Source of the DNA: Hyphomicrobiales bacterium
GTDB taxonomy: Bacteria; Pseudomonadota; Alphaproteobacteria; Rhizobiales; Rhizobiaceae
DNA length: 64,000 nucleotides
Assembly (NCBI GenBank): GCA_900467685.1
Contig: UBQX01000021.1
Location: 186,001-250,000 of the forward strand
Reading direction: 5' to 3'
Below are positions 41,589-49,499 of this stretch, in pieces. The stretch's first letter is position 1; each line of letters starts with the position of its first letter. Made by a program: the position numbers and the translations under genes. The notes under the pieces are model-generated. The model did not search any database and was not told where the DNA came from. It was given only the letters and a program-made list of their open reading frames with translations.

Positions 41589-41713
41589 CGTATGCGGGCC
41601 TTATAAAGCGCAATGCTGGCTCAAGCTTCCGGGAGCCTATTGATGCCGCTTCTCAACGCGCGGGGACAGCGGCGAGTGGTGACTTCAACTGCAATCTCAT
41701 GAAGGAGATGCGC

Positions 41714-42454
41714 ATGACTTCAATAATGTCATCACCTGGCGGCAGTGCCGTCTATTCCAGTCAATTGTCCCAATTGCTCGCGGCGAACCAGGCGGCGGAC
41801 AACGACGATCCATCCACCAGCAGTTCCACTGTTCCTGCCTCCCAGATGGTGCCATCGCTGGCGAGCGTGCTCAGCAACGACGACACGACAGGGGTGGGCG
41901 CGCAGGCGACCTCCACCATCAATTCGCTGATGATGCAAATTCAGGCTCTGAAGGCCGGAGGGACCTCAGATCCTTCTTCAACGACCGGTGCGACATCTGC
42001 CACGGACGGCACACAGCCGGCTGGCCAGCAGCAGACCGGCGCGGTGCATGGCCATCGCCATCATCATGGGGGCGGCGGCGCCGAAGCGGCAGAAAAGGCC
42101 TACTCGAAGATCGATACCGACCAGAGCGGTTCCGTGTCTCTTGCGGAATTCGTCGCCGGGCGCCCGAAGGACATGTCCGAGGACGATGCAACCAAGATCT
42201 TCAAGTCCATCGATACGGGAGGGACGGGTTCGATCACCGAGGATCAGTTCGCTGCAAACCTGAAGGCGGAGCATGAGAAAGCTGGCGGCGTGCATCGCGC
42301 AAAGGACGCCGGCGGAGCGGATTCGACGCCCGACATGAGGGCGCTTGCCGAGGATCTCGTGACGCAGTTGAAAGAGGTCATCCAGACTTTCAACAATGGT
42401 TATGTTGACGGCGGCGATACCAGTGCACCGGCGGATACCGTGGCCCTCGGATAA
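41714..42454 (+). CDS. EF-hand calcium-binding protein
   Basis: A 246-residue protein with two EF-hand loops: DTDQSGSVSLAEF (canonical, Asp1, Asp3, Ser5, Glu12) and DTGGTGSITEDQF (weaker, Gly3 and Gln12), separated by about 40 residues. Upstream lies a His/Gly-rich segment (GHRHHHGGGG), which might bind metal. The N-terminal 100 residues are Ser/Thr/Ala-rich and low complexity. There is no clear signal peptide. AAGGAG before the ATG at 41714 decides the start. Function unknown. Confidence 0.85.
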   Translation: MTSIMSSPGGSAVYSSQLSQLLAANQAADNDDPSTSSSTVPASQMVPSLASVLSNDDTTGVGAQATSTINSLMMQIQALKAGGTSDPSSTTGATSATDGTQPAGQQQTGAVHGHRHHHGGGGAEAAEKAYSKIDTDQSGSVSLAEFVAGRPKDMSEDDATKIFKSIDTGGTGSITEDQFAANLKAEHEKAGGVHRAKDAGGADSTPDMRALAEDLVTQLKEVIQTFNNGYVDGGDTSAPADTVALG

Positions 42455-42534
42455 GGGCGCCCCCAGCGTCGACCGAGCGTGGCGGAGCACGCCGCGCTCG
42501 CTTTACCTGCTGACACCGAAGCATTCTTTCAAGC

Positions 42535-42651
42535 AAAAAAAATGGGCCGCAAGATTTCTCTCGGGCCCGTATAGTTGTGAAGGTAAAAACCTCCAGAGGG
42601 GAACAGTTGTTGCAGCGGCACTGGGAGGAAAACCGCTAAGCTCAACAACTG
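42535..42651 (-). ncRNA. abcR: AbcR-type (alpha-r15 family) trans-acting small RNA
   Basis: On the minus strand a nine-base stem (CAGTTGTTG with CAACAACTG; 42651-42643 and 42612-42604) encloses a second stem AGCGG/CCGCT whose loop reads TTTTCCTCCCAGTG, containing CCTCCC and CTCCCA, an anti-Shine-Dalgarno motif. A short linker with CTGGAGG leads to a GC hairpin (GGGCC with GGCCC) and eight T residues at 42542-42535, an intrinsic terminator. Total length is about 117 nt. The neighbour is lsrB/vtlR, beside which AbcR RNAs lie in relatives. AbcR represses mRNAs of ABC transporters. The match to the family is from recalled features, not a covariance search. Confidence 0.72.
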
Positions 42652-42656
42652 AGCTT

Positions 42657-42685
42657 GATATGGTGCCAAATTGGGCAGTAAACAA
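42657..42685 (-). promoter_or_regulatory. Likely sigma-70 promoter of the AbcR-type RNA
   Basis: On the minus strand TTGTTT (42685-42680), 17 bases, then CATATC (42662-42657). The predicted start, about seven bases on, falls at the first base of the 5' stem. The boxes are moderate matches; their exact spacing and position support the call. Confidence 0.5.
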
Positions 42686-42785
42686 GGACGCCGCTTGCAT
42701 GTCTGGCATGCTTTTGGTGCATGGCTCTTTGAGGTCTTCGCTTAAGTCCCTGTATTTGCTTTATTATTTAATTTACCGGCTGGTC

Positions 42786-42817
42786 AAAACTTGCGTTTCT
42801 TATCACGCAAGTTTTTT
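42786..42817. terminator. Bidirectional terminator-like hairpin after lsrB
   Basis: AACTTGCGT and ACGCAAGTT form a nine-base stem. On the minus strand four T residues follow and it lies about 110 bases after the lsrB stop. On the plus strand a longer T run follows. It separates lsrB transcription from the small RNA. Confidence 0.6.
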
Positions 42818-42926
42818 GACGCGCGTCTTGAATTCACGAGAGGTGATGGATTGGTGCTTAAAATATAGACGTTAACCATGCCTGCCTCCGATATGGGCGG
42901 CGTGATTCCGGTCTATCGGCTATGCT

Positions 42927-43829
42927 TCAGAAGTTCCAGTTGCGCGCCTTGGCGACGATAAAATCGCGGAAGACCTTCAGCTTTGCTGCGTTCTTCATCT
43001 CGTCCGGATAGCAGAAATAGGTATCGAAGGACGGCACGTCGGCGTTGGTGACGAGCTGCACAAGGCCCGGATCTCGGCCGACGATATAGTCGGGTAGCAT
43101 GGCGATGCCGATGCCCTTCAGGGCTGCCTGCTTGATGGCACTCAGCGAGTTGATTTGCAGGTGCGACGCGCGCGGATTGTCCGACGAACGACCGGCGATT
43201 TCCAGCCAGTTGACGTCCAGCAGGTAGCTGGGCGCAGGCTCACCGAAGGAGATGATCCTGTGCTTGTCGAAGTCTTCGATCGACTGCGGCTCGCCGTGGC
43301 GGCTCAGATAGGAGGGTGCGGCATAGACATGCATATGCACGGTGAAAAGCTTGCGCTGGATGAGGTCCGACTGCTGCGGCTGGCGCAGACGGATGGCGCA
43401 GTCGGCATGGCGCATGTTCACGTCCAGCTCCTCGTTATCGAGGATGAGCTGGACCTGCATGTCGGGATAGAGGTTGAGGAATTCCTGGATCTTGTCGGTG
43501 AGCCAGCCCTGGCCGAGGCCGACGGTCGTCGTGACCTTCAGCTTGCCGCTCGGCTTCTCGGTGGTTTCGGTGAGCTGGATCTTCACCGTTTCCAGCTTCA
43601 TCAGCACGTCATGCGCCGTGCGATAGAGCAATTCGCCCTGTTCGGTGAGGATCAGGCCGCGGGCGTGGCGGTGGAAGAGCTTGCAGCCGACATCGCTTTC
43701 CAGCGCGCTGACCTGACGGCTGATCGCAGACTGCGACAGGTGCAGGCTCTCGGCGGCATGCGTGAAAGAGCCTGCCTCCGCAGCGGCATGAAAGATTCTC
43801 AGCTTGTCCCAGTCCAGCGGTCCGCCCAT
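42927..43829 (-). CDS. lsrB: LysR-family regulator LsrB/VtlR
   Basis: A 300-residue LysR-type regulator. The helix-turn-helix (AAAEAGSFTHAAESLHLSQS followed by AISRQVSALE) opens a protein whose start MGGPLDWDKLRIFHAAAEAG matches LsrB of Sinorhizobium and VtlR of Brucella and Agrobacterium, as I recall them. VtlR activates transcription of AbcR-type small RNAs; LsrB controls redox and LPS genes and symbiosis. AAGGGGATC lies before the ATG. It follows trxB by 30 bases on the same strand. The AbcR-type RNA lies just downstream. Confidence 0.88.
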   Translation of the reverse strand: MGGPLDWDKLRIFHAAAEAGSFTHAAESLHLSQSAISRQVSALESDVGCKLFHRHARGLILTEQGELLYRTAHDVLMKLETVKIQLTETTEKPSGKLKVTTTVGLGQGWLTDKIQEFLNLYPDMQVQLILDNEELDVNMRHADCAIRLRQPQQSDLIQRKLFTVHMHVYAAPSYLSRHGEPQSIEDFDKHRIISFGEPAPSYLLDVNWLEIAGRSSDNPRASHLQINSLSAIKQAALKGIGIAMLPDYIVGRDPGLVQLVTNADVPSFDTYFCYPDEMKNAAKLKVFRDFIVAKARNWNF

Positions 43830-43859
43830 GCCGATCCCCTTGAGGTCATGAACTTCTAG

Positions 43860-44825
43860 TTACTCGGCGGCGACAGCAGGTGCAGCAAGATGACCGGCCA
43901 GATAGCGCTCGGCTTCGAGCGCTGCCATGCAGCCCATGCCAGCGGCCGTGATGGCCTGCCGGAATGTGTCGTCGGTCACGTCGCCTGCTGCGAATACCCC
44001 CTCGACATTTGTGGCAGTCGAATCGGGAGCTGTCCACAGGTAACCGTTGGGCTTCTGACGCAGCTGGCCCTCGAAGAGCTCGACCGCCGGTGCATGGCCG
44101 ATGGCGACGAAGACGCCGTTGGTGGCATGTTCGGTGATCTCGCCGGTCTTGGTGTTGCGCAGCTTTACGCCGGTAACGGAAACCGGGGAGGCGTCGCCGA
44201 CGATCTCGGCGATCTCGGCATTCCACACGACCTTGACGTTGTCCTTGGCGAAGAGGCGTTCCTGCAGGATCTTTTCCGAACGGAACGAGTCACGGCGGTG
44301 AACGACGGTGACCGACTTCGCAATGTTGGAGAGATAGAGGGCTTCCTCGACGGCGGAATTGCCGCCGCCGACCACGATCACATCCTTGTTGCGGTAGAAG
44401 AAACCGTCGCAGGTGGCGCAGGCCGAGACGCCGAAGCCCTGGAAGGTCTTCTCGGAATCGATGCCGAGCCACTTGGCCTTGGCGCCCGTGCAGATGATCA
44501 ACGTTTCGGCAGTCCAGGTCGCACCGCTGTCTGTGACGACGGTGAAGGGGCGGCGGGAGGTGTCGACCTTGGCCACGATGTCATTGACGATTTCCGCGCC
44601 GACATGGGTTGCCTGGTTCAGCATCTGCTCCATCAGGAACGGACCCTGGATCGGATCGGCATAGCCCGGATAGTTCTCGACATCCGTCGTGATCATCAGC
44701 TGGCCGCCCTGGTCGAGGCCAGCAATGAGGACCGGCTGCAGCATGGCGCGCGCGGCATAGATGGCGGCCGTGTAGCCGGCGGGGCCCGAGCCGATGATGA
44801 GAACCTTGACGTGACGGTTGGACAT
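43860..44825 (-). CDS. trxB: Thioredoxin reductase
   Basis: A 321-residue flavoprotein reducing thioredoxin with NADPH. The FAD motif IIGSGPAGYTAAIYAARA, the redox-active pair Cys136-Ala-Thr-Cys139 in ACATCDGFF, the NADPH motif VVGGGNSAVEEAL and the C-terminal GVFAAGDVTDDTFRQA are intact. AAAGGATC before the ATG at 44825 supports the start. It is first of the trxB-lsrB unit and divergent from lrp. Confidence 0.97.
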   Translation of the reverse strand: MSNRHVKVLIIGSGPAGYTAAIYAARAMLQPVLIAGLDQGGQLMITTDVENYPGYADPIQGPFLMEQMLNQATHVGAEIVNDIVAKVDTSRRPFTVVTDSGATWTAETLIICTGAKAKWLGIDSEKTFQGFGVSACATCDGFFYRNKDVIVVGGGNSAVEEALYLSNIAKSVTVVHRRDSFRSEKILQERLFAKDNVKVVWNAEIAEIVGDASPVSVTGVKLRNTKTGEITEHATNGVFVAIGHAPAVELFEGQLRQKPNGYLWTAPDSTATNVEGVFAAGDVTDDTFRQAITAAGMGCMAALEAERYLAGHLAAPAVAAE

Positions 44826-45037
44826 GGACTTGATCCTTTCGCGCGGCCCATTGGAGGCGCAATACAACATGCGCGCCGCGACCATGAAACTTGACCGTTA
44901 TTTATGAGGCAGGCGGGGGTAGTTTCAAGGGAGAGCGGTGCTTACCAACAGAAAGCCGCGCCCGCTTGTGCGCAATCTCGCGTCCTGTCATAGCTAAAGC
45001 ACACATTTCAGCCGATTCCCAAGCTTTTGGACCCTTC

Positions 45038-45505
45038 ATGTTCCGTGCCGAACTCGACGCGATCGACATCAGAATCCTTCGGGAGCTGCAGGCGGACGGG
45101 CGCATTACCAATGTGGAACTCGCCAGCCGTGCCGGCATTTCGGCTCCGCCCTGTCTTCGCCGGGTACGTCGGCTGGAGGATACGGGCATCATCGAGGGCT
45201 ACCGCGCCATCCTGAACGGCCCGAAGCTCGGCATGGACCTGACGGCTTTCTGCATGGTCGGCCTGAAGCACCAGTCGGAAGCCAATCTGAAAAGCTTCTC
45301 TGCAGCGACCGCCAAATGGCCGCTTGTGCGGCAGGCCTGGATGGTGTCGGGCGAAAGCGATTTTCTCCTCCATTGCGTGGCGGAGAATCTGACCGTGTTT
45401 CAGGATTTCGTCATCGAGCAACTGGCGGCGGACGAGAATGTCGACACCGTGCGCACCATGCTGACGATCCGGCAGGTGAAGAAGGTCGGGTTGATCGAGA
45501 TTTGA
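45038..45505 (+). CDS. lrp: Lrp/AsnC-family transcriptional regulator
   Basis: A 155-residue regulator with an N-terminal winged helix (ELDAIDIRILRELQADGRIT, SRAGISAPPCLRRVRRLED) and a C-terminal RAM ligand domain (GESDFLLHCVAENLTVFQDF). The position next to trxB matches the lrp gene of the Sinorhizobium LPS region. The ATG at 45038 has a weak GGA site. It is divergent from trxB and convergent with lpsB. Ligand unknown, an amino acid by family. Confidence 0.88.
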   Translation: MFRAELDAIDIRILRELQADGRITNVELASRAGISAPPCLRRVRRLEDTGIIEGYRAILNGPKLGMDLTAFCMVGLKHQSEANLKSFSAATAKWPLVRQAWMVSGESDFLLHCVAENLTVFQDFVIEQLAADENVDTVRTMLTIRQVKKVGLIEI

Positions 45506-45514
45506 TGGCAGGCG

Positions 45515-46573
45515 TTAGCTGTTGGCCAGCTTCTCGTAGATCGCGCCCAGCGCCGCGGCCTCGCCTTTCAGGTCGAACCGGGAGCGAACATCTGCCAATG
45601 CAGCCTCACCATGCGCTTCCGCCATCACCGGATCGGCCAGATATTTCGCAATCGCATCCCGCAGCGTCTCATAGTCGCCGGCTGGCGCGATTTCGCCGGT
45701 CTTGCCCGGAACGATCATGCCGGCATAGGCGCCCGCGTCGCTGGCCACCACGGCCGTTTTCGACGCCATGGCTTCGAGCGGGGTGAGCCCGAAACCCTCG
45801 TTGCGGGAGGGAGCGACATAGAGGGTGAGGCGGCGATACCAGGGCTTGATGTCATCGACTTCGCCCAGGAGCCGAATGCGTTCACCGAGACCAGCGGCCC
45901 TGATGTCTGCTTCAAGCTTTGCCGCGAAAGATCTGTTGTCGGGGGTGACGCGGCCGGTGACGATGGCCGTCCAGTCGGGGTATTTCGGCAGCAGTTCGAT
46001 CATGGCCCGGACGAAGAGGTCGGTGCCCTTGCTGTGGCGGACACGTCCGAAACAGCCGACCAGAAATTTGCCGGGCAGGTCCGTCGCAGCGAGCGTGTCG
46101 CTGTCATTCTCCGGCGGGTGGAACAGTGCGAGGTCGACGCCGTGCGAGACGACCGTATGAGGCACCTTGAGAAACGAGCCTGAGCGGGCGCTGGTCGCTA
46201 CGACCGCATCCATCTTCGAAATGAGCCAGCGTGTGTAGCGGCTATGGTTGCGCTGGGCGGCAGAGGTGAAGAGCAGCCTGATCGGCATGCGCAGCACATC
46301 GCGCAGGACAAGGCCGAAGAGCATTTCGTTGTTACGGCGCGCATGCCAGATACGCTTGCCGCCGCCTGCCGGCCTTTGCCAGAGCTTCAGAAGGTCGAGC
46401 CAGCCGAGATGTGGCAGATGCGCGGGCAGGCCGGGGCCCAGCACGGCAACGTGCTGGGCCTGGCGGTTCTGCTCGGGCACAAGCTGGACGATCGTGGACG
46501 TTACGCCCGAGAGCCGCCGCTTGAAATTCGGCGCAATGACGCGTGTTTCTGCGGCGGTCGCGGACTGGGGCAC
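45515..46573 (-). CDS. lpsB: LPS core mannosyltransferase (family 4 glycosyltransferase)
   Basis: A 352-residue GT-B enzyme. VIAPNFKRRLSGVTSTIVQL opens the protein as in LpsB/LpcC, and the C-terminal donor domain has GCFGRVRHSKGTDLFV and the E-x7-E-type motif PSRNEGFGLTPLEAMA. In rhizobia this enzyme adds mannose from GDP-mannose to the inner LPS core. The start is GTG at 46573. In S. meliloti the genes lpsE, lpsD and lpsC lie between lpsB and lrp; here lpsB faces lrp directly, so they are absent. greA lies next on the same strand. Confidence 0.82.
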   Translation of the reverse strand: MPQSATAAETRVIAPNFKRRLSGVTSTIVQLVPEQNRQAQHVAVLGPGLPAHLPHLGWLDLLKLWQRPAGGGKRIWHARRNNEMLFGLVLRDVLRMPIRLLFTSAAQRNHSRYTRWLISKMDAVVATSARSGSFLKVPHTVVSHGVDLALFHPPENDSDTLAATDLPGKFLVGCFGRVRHSKGTDLFVRAMIELLPKYPDWTAIVTGRVTPDNRSFAAKLEADIRAAGLGERIRLLGEVDDIKPWYRRLTLYVAPSRNEGFGLTPLEAMASKTAVVASDAGAYAGMIVPGKTGEIAPAGDYETLRDAIAKYLADPVMAEAHGEAALADVRSRFDLKGEAAALGAIYEKLANS

Positions 46574-46594
46574 GATGTCGGATTTCCGGGCTTA

Positions 46595-47071
46595 TCAGCC
46601 CCAGGAGATGTTCAGGATTTCGTAGGCCTTGGAGCCGCCAGGGGCGTTGACCTCGATCGAGTCGCCCTTTTCCTTGCCGATGAGCGCACGGGCGATCGGC
46701 GAGGAGATCGAGATGCGACCGGACTTCACGTCGGCTTCCTGGTCGCCGACGATCTGGTAGGTCTTTTCTTCTTCCGTGTCCTCGTCGACGAGCTTCACGG
46801 TGGCGCCGAACTTGATCGTGCTGCCGGACATCTTGGAAAGATCGATGACTTCGGCGCGGCCGATCAGATCCTCAAGCTCGCTGATGCGGCCTTCGTTGTG
46901 GCTCTGCGCTTCCTTGGCAGCGTGATATTCGGCGTTTTCCGACAGGTCGCCATGGGCGCGCGCTTCGGCGATCGCCTCGATGATGCGGGGGCGTTCTTCC
47001 TGCTGGCGCCAGCGCAGCTCTTCGTTGAGCTTCGCAAAGCCGGACTGGGTCATCGGAACTTTTTCGACCAT
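46595..47071 (-). CDS. greA: Transcription elongation factor GreA
   Basis: A 158-residue protein that rescues backtracked RNA polymerase. The N-terminal coiled coil carries the acidic tip pair in [17 protein letters not shown], and the C-terminal globular domain includes [18 protein letters not shown] and [13 protein letters not shown]. The ATG at 47071 gives the usual start [11 protein letters not shown], and GGGAAGGA is spaced correctly; 47077 is an alternative. It lies 21 bases from lpsB on the same strand. Confidence 0.96.
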   Translation of the reverse strand: MVEKVPMTQSGFAKLNEELRWRQQEERPRIIEAIAEARAHGDLSENAEYHAAKEAQSHNEGRISELEDLIGRAEVIDLSKMSGSTIKFGATVKLVDEDTEEEKTYQIVGDQEADVKSGRISISSPIARALIGKEKGDSIEVNAPGGSKAYEILNISWG

Positions 47072-47354
47072 TTCCATTTCCTTCCCGTCGCTGACGCATG
47101 GGGGAGACCCATGCGGCCGCATGTCTTGTGGTTTCCACGTCTTTTGGATGGGCGTGGCACAAAAATAAAACGGTCCCCGGAGCTTCACGCAACGGAACCG
47201 TTCAAAACGGAAAACAATATAACAGAAAGCTTTTTGAAAAAGCGAGGAAAATCTGTCGCGCGGTTTTCCGGGTGTTCAAAGGCGCTGTGAGAACAAGCGG
47301 TTGCAGGGAGCGGGCCGGCGATCATTGCCCAATGGGATGCAGGTGCGCTTCTGT

Positions 47355-48143
47355 TCAGGCGACGCTGCTCACGGGCGCGACCGTTTCTGCAAAGCCGCGA
47401 TGCCGGTCCCGGTAGCTGACGACGACGCGATTTCGACCGCTATGCTTGGCCTCGTAGAGACTTGTATCGGCCTCGCGATAAAGCTGCTCGTAGGTGGTTG
47501 ATGTGTCGCTGAAGGCGACGCCGATGCTCACCGTGAGCCCGCAGGCGCCGAGTTGACGGCCGAAATCCGAGGCAGCAACTGCCGCCCGCAGCTGTTCGGC
47601 CTTGAGCGCGGCGAGGCCGGGCGTGGCGCAGTGCGTGAAGACGGCGAATTCCTCTCCGCCGATTCGGCCCAACACGTCGTCCGCGCCAAGCGATGTCCTG
47701 ATGGCATCGCTCACGGCAACCAGAGCCTCGTCGCCGGTGTGATGGCCGAAGGTGTCGTTGACCTTCTTGAAGTGATCGACATCGATCACCATCATCGCTG
47801 CAGCGACCGGCCGTTCGGAAAGCAGGACCGGCTCGACGGCGTTGTGGAAGGCACGGCGGTTGAAAATGCCGGTCAGGCTGTCGGTGAAAGCCAGGCGCTC
47901 CAGCGCCTGCCGGGTGAGGGCAAGCTGGCGGAGTTTGGAAAACAGGTAGAAGAATGTGGGGCCACCGATCAGCAGGGGACCGAGAATGTCGTTGCGGATG
48001 CTAAGCCAAATCAGTTCGTCCGGTTGAACCGTGAGGTTGCCGTAGTCGAGTGCAAAGACCAGAAGCAGGGTGACGATCGTGAAGCCGGTCGTCGCGGCAA
48101 CGATCAGGCTGTAATCCCGCATGCTCAATGTGACTGACTTCAC
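47355..48143 (-). CDS. Membrane diguanylate cyclase
   Basis: A 262-residue protein with two N-terminal helices (SLIVAATTGFTIVTLLLVFA and DILGPLLIGGPTFFYLFSKL) and a GGDEF domain; the active site reads RIGGEEFAV (GGEEF, active form) and substrate residues in FKKVNDTFGHHTGDEAL are present. No EAL domain. The GTG start at 48143 follows GAGGA; an ATG further upstream at 48206 lacks support. It probably senses membrane state. A palindrome lies about 100 bases upstream. Confidence 0.88.
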   Translation of the reverse strand: MKSVTLSMRDYSLIVAATTGFTIVTLLLVFALDYGNLTVQPDELIWLSIRNDILGPLLIGGPTFFYLFSKLRQLALTRQALERLAFTDSLTGIFNRRAFHNAVEPVLLSERPVAAAMMVIDVDHFKKVNDTFGHHTGDEALVAVSDAIRTSLGADDVLGRIGGEEFAVFTHCATPGLAALKAEQLRAAVAASDFGRQLGACGLTVSIGVAFSDTSTTYEQLYREADTSLYEAKHSGRNRVVVSYRDRHRGFAETVAPVSSVA

Positions 48144-48244
48144 CGCGGTGTCCTCGCATCCGCGCGGCAAGTGGTTCCCTGCCGTCACCGGACCCTTCGG
48201 GCTCATGCGGTATCGCGTTATTGCGATGACACATGATCCATCCC

Positions 48245-48261
48245 TGACTTGTTATAAGTCA
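48245..48261. promoter_or_regulatory. Palindrome upstream of the diguanylate cyclase gene
   Basis: TGACTT and AAGTCA are perfect arms around five bases, about 102 bases before the GTG start of the cyclase gene. The size suits a dimeric regulator operator. The regulator is unknown. Confidence 0.4.
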
Positions 48262-48299
48262 ATTTTGCTGAAGAACCGTCTAAGCGCGGGCTAAAGTCT

Positions 48300-48336
48300 G
48301 CGGCTCTCTGTTAACGTCGACGTAACAAAGAGCCGC
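48300..48336. terminator. Long hairpin between ppk2 and the cyclase gene
   Basis: GCGGCTCT pairs with AGAGCCGC, and the stem continues inward through GTTA/TAAC around a GTCGAC centre. It lies about 27 bases after the ppk2 stop on the minus strand. There is no strong T-tract, so it may be an imperfect terminator or mRNA-stabilising hairpin. Confidence 0.5.
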
Positions 48337-48362
48337 CTTTCGCGTCATTGTGGAACGAGAGC

Positions 48363-49265
48363 TTAGTAAAGCTTCGGAACATACATGCTGTCGGGCACCG
48401 GCTTGCGGTAGTAATCGTCGTGGTGCACGCGCTCCGGCAGTTCGATGGTAGGACGCGGCACTTCCTCGTAGGGGATCTGCTTGAGGAGATGGGCGATGCA
48501 GTTGAGACGGGCGCGCTTCTTGTCCACCGCCTCTACCACCCACCACGGTGCCTCGGGCGTGTGCGTGCGGTCGAGCATCTCTTCCTTGGCCTTGGTATAG
48601 TCTTCCCAGTGGACGCGGCTTTCGAGGTCCATGGGGGAGAGCTTCCACTGCTTGAGCGGATCGTGGATACGCATCTTGAAGCGGAATTCCTGTTCCTCGT
48701 CGGTGATCGAGAACCAGTATTTGATGAGGATGATGCCGGAGCGGACGAGCATGCGCTCGAATTCCGGAACGGAGCGGAAAAATTCTTCCAGCTCGTCCTT
48801 GTTGCAGAAGCCCATCACACGCTCGACGCCGGCGCGGTTGTACCAGGAGCGGTCGAAGAGAACCATTTCGCCGGCGCTCGGCAGGTGTGGCACATAGCGC
48901 TGGAAATACCACTGGTGACGCTCGCGCTCGGTCGGGGCAGGGAGTGCGACGATCCGGCAGACGCGCGGGTTGAGGCGCTGTGTCACGCGCTTGATCGCGC
49001 CGCCCTTGCCGGCGGAATCGCGGCCTTCGAAGATCACCACGACCTTCAGCTTCTTGTGCTGGATCCAGTCCTGAAGGCGCACCAGCTCATGCTGGAGGCG
49101 AAAGAGTTCGCGGAAATAGATCTTCCGCTCAAGGCTCGGCTCGGCCTCATGCGTCATGCCCTCGACGACAAGCTCATCGAGCTGATCCTCGTCCATCTGC
49201 AGCTCCAGCTCCTCATCGAAGCTGTCCGCGATCTCAGTCTTGATGCGTTCGAGGTCATATTGCAT
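48363..49265 (-). CDS. ppk2: Polyphosphate kinase 2 (PPK2 family)
   Basis: A 300-residue enzyme that moves phosphate between polyphosphate and nucleotides, usually making GTP or ATP. Walker A GRDSAGKGGAIK is at about 80-91 and Walker B DRSWYNRAGVERVMG about 138-152. EAPWWVVEA and the lid RHQWYFQRYVPHLP are further motifs. It is a single-domain (class I-like) form. The enzyme is cytoplasmic. It stands alone, with hairpins on its 3' side and an inverted repeat on its 5' side. Confidence 0.93.
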   Translation of the reverse strand: MQYDLERIKTEIADSFDEELELQMDEDQLDELVVEGMTHEAEPSLERKIYFRELFRLQHELVRLQDWIQHKKLKVVVIFEGRDSAGKGGAIKRVTQRLNPRVCRIVALPAPTERERHQWYFQRYVPHLPSAGEMVLFDRSWYNRAGVERVMGFCNKDELEEFFRSVPEFERMLVRSGIILIKYWFSITDEEQEFRFKMRIHDPLKQWKLSPMDLESRVHWEDYTKAKEEMLDRTHTPEAPWWVVEAVDKKRARLNCIAHLLKQIPYEEVPRPTIELPERVHHDDYYRKPVPDSMYVPKLY

Positions 49266-49367
49266 TCGTCAAATCCTTCCGTCGAATTGGCCGGAGAGAA
49301 GCAGGGTTTTGTGAAGGACTTGTGACGGTTGGGTGACGATTGGGTTCCACGCCGGCATGCGGTTTAC

Positions 49368-49389
49368 CAATCGACTACTTTGTCGATTG
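49368..49389. repeat. Perfect inverted repeat at the left edge of AT-rich DNA
   Basis: CAATCGAC and GTCGATTG, eight-base perfect arms, are separated by six bases. It lies about 105 bases upstream of ppk2 and about 110 bases before the HNH gene, where base composition changes. It could be an operator or an integration scar. Confidence 0.4.
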
Positions 49390-49499
49390 AAAGCTGCCGT
49401 GTGCCTGAATTTAATTCGAAAATGTCATGCCGTCGTGGACGTATGTGCCTGCAAGAGATAAACCAAAGAATGAACACTTTTAAGTAGTGGAGGAATTCA

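Noticed and set aside
42396-42875. Plus-strand frame of about 159 codons running from the EF-hand gene through the spacer
   Set aside because: No ribosome site and no domain. The spacer is better explained by the minus-strand small RNA, whose stem, anti-SD loop and terminator match.
42690-42926. Search for a second tandem AbcR copy between the first and lsrB
   Set aside because: No CCTCCC loop with paired arms and no hairpin plus T-tract other than the lsrB terminator-like hairpin was found on the minus strand.
48280-48912. Minus-strand frame of 210 codons overlapping ppk2 in another frame
   Set aside because: Arg/His/Pro-rich composition typical of a shifted frame; PPK2 is intact in its own frame.
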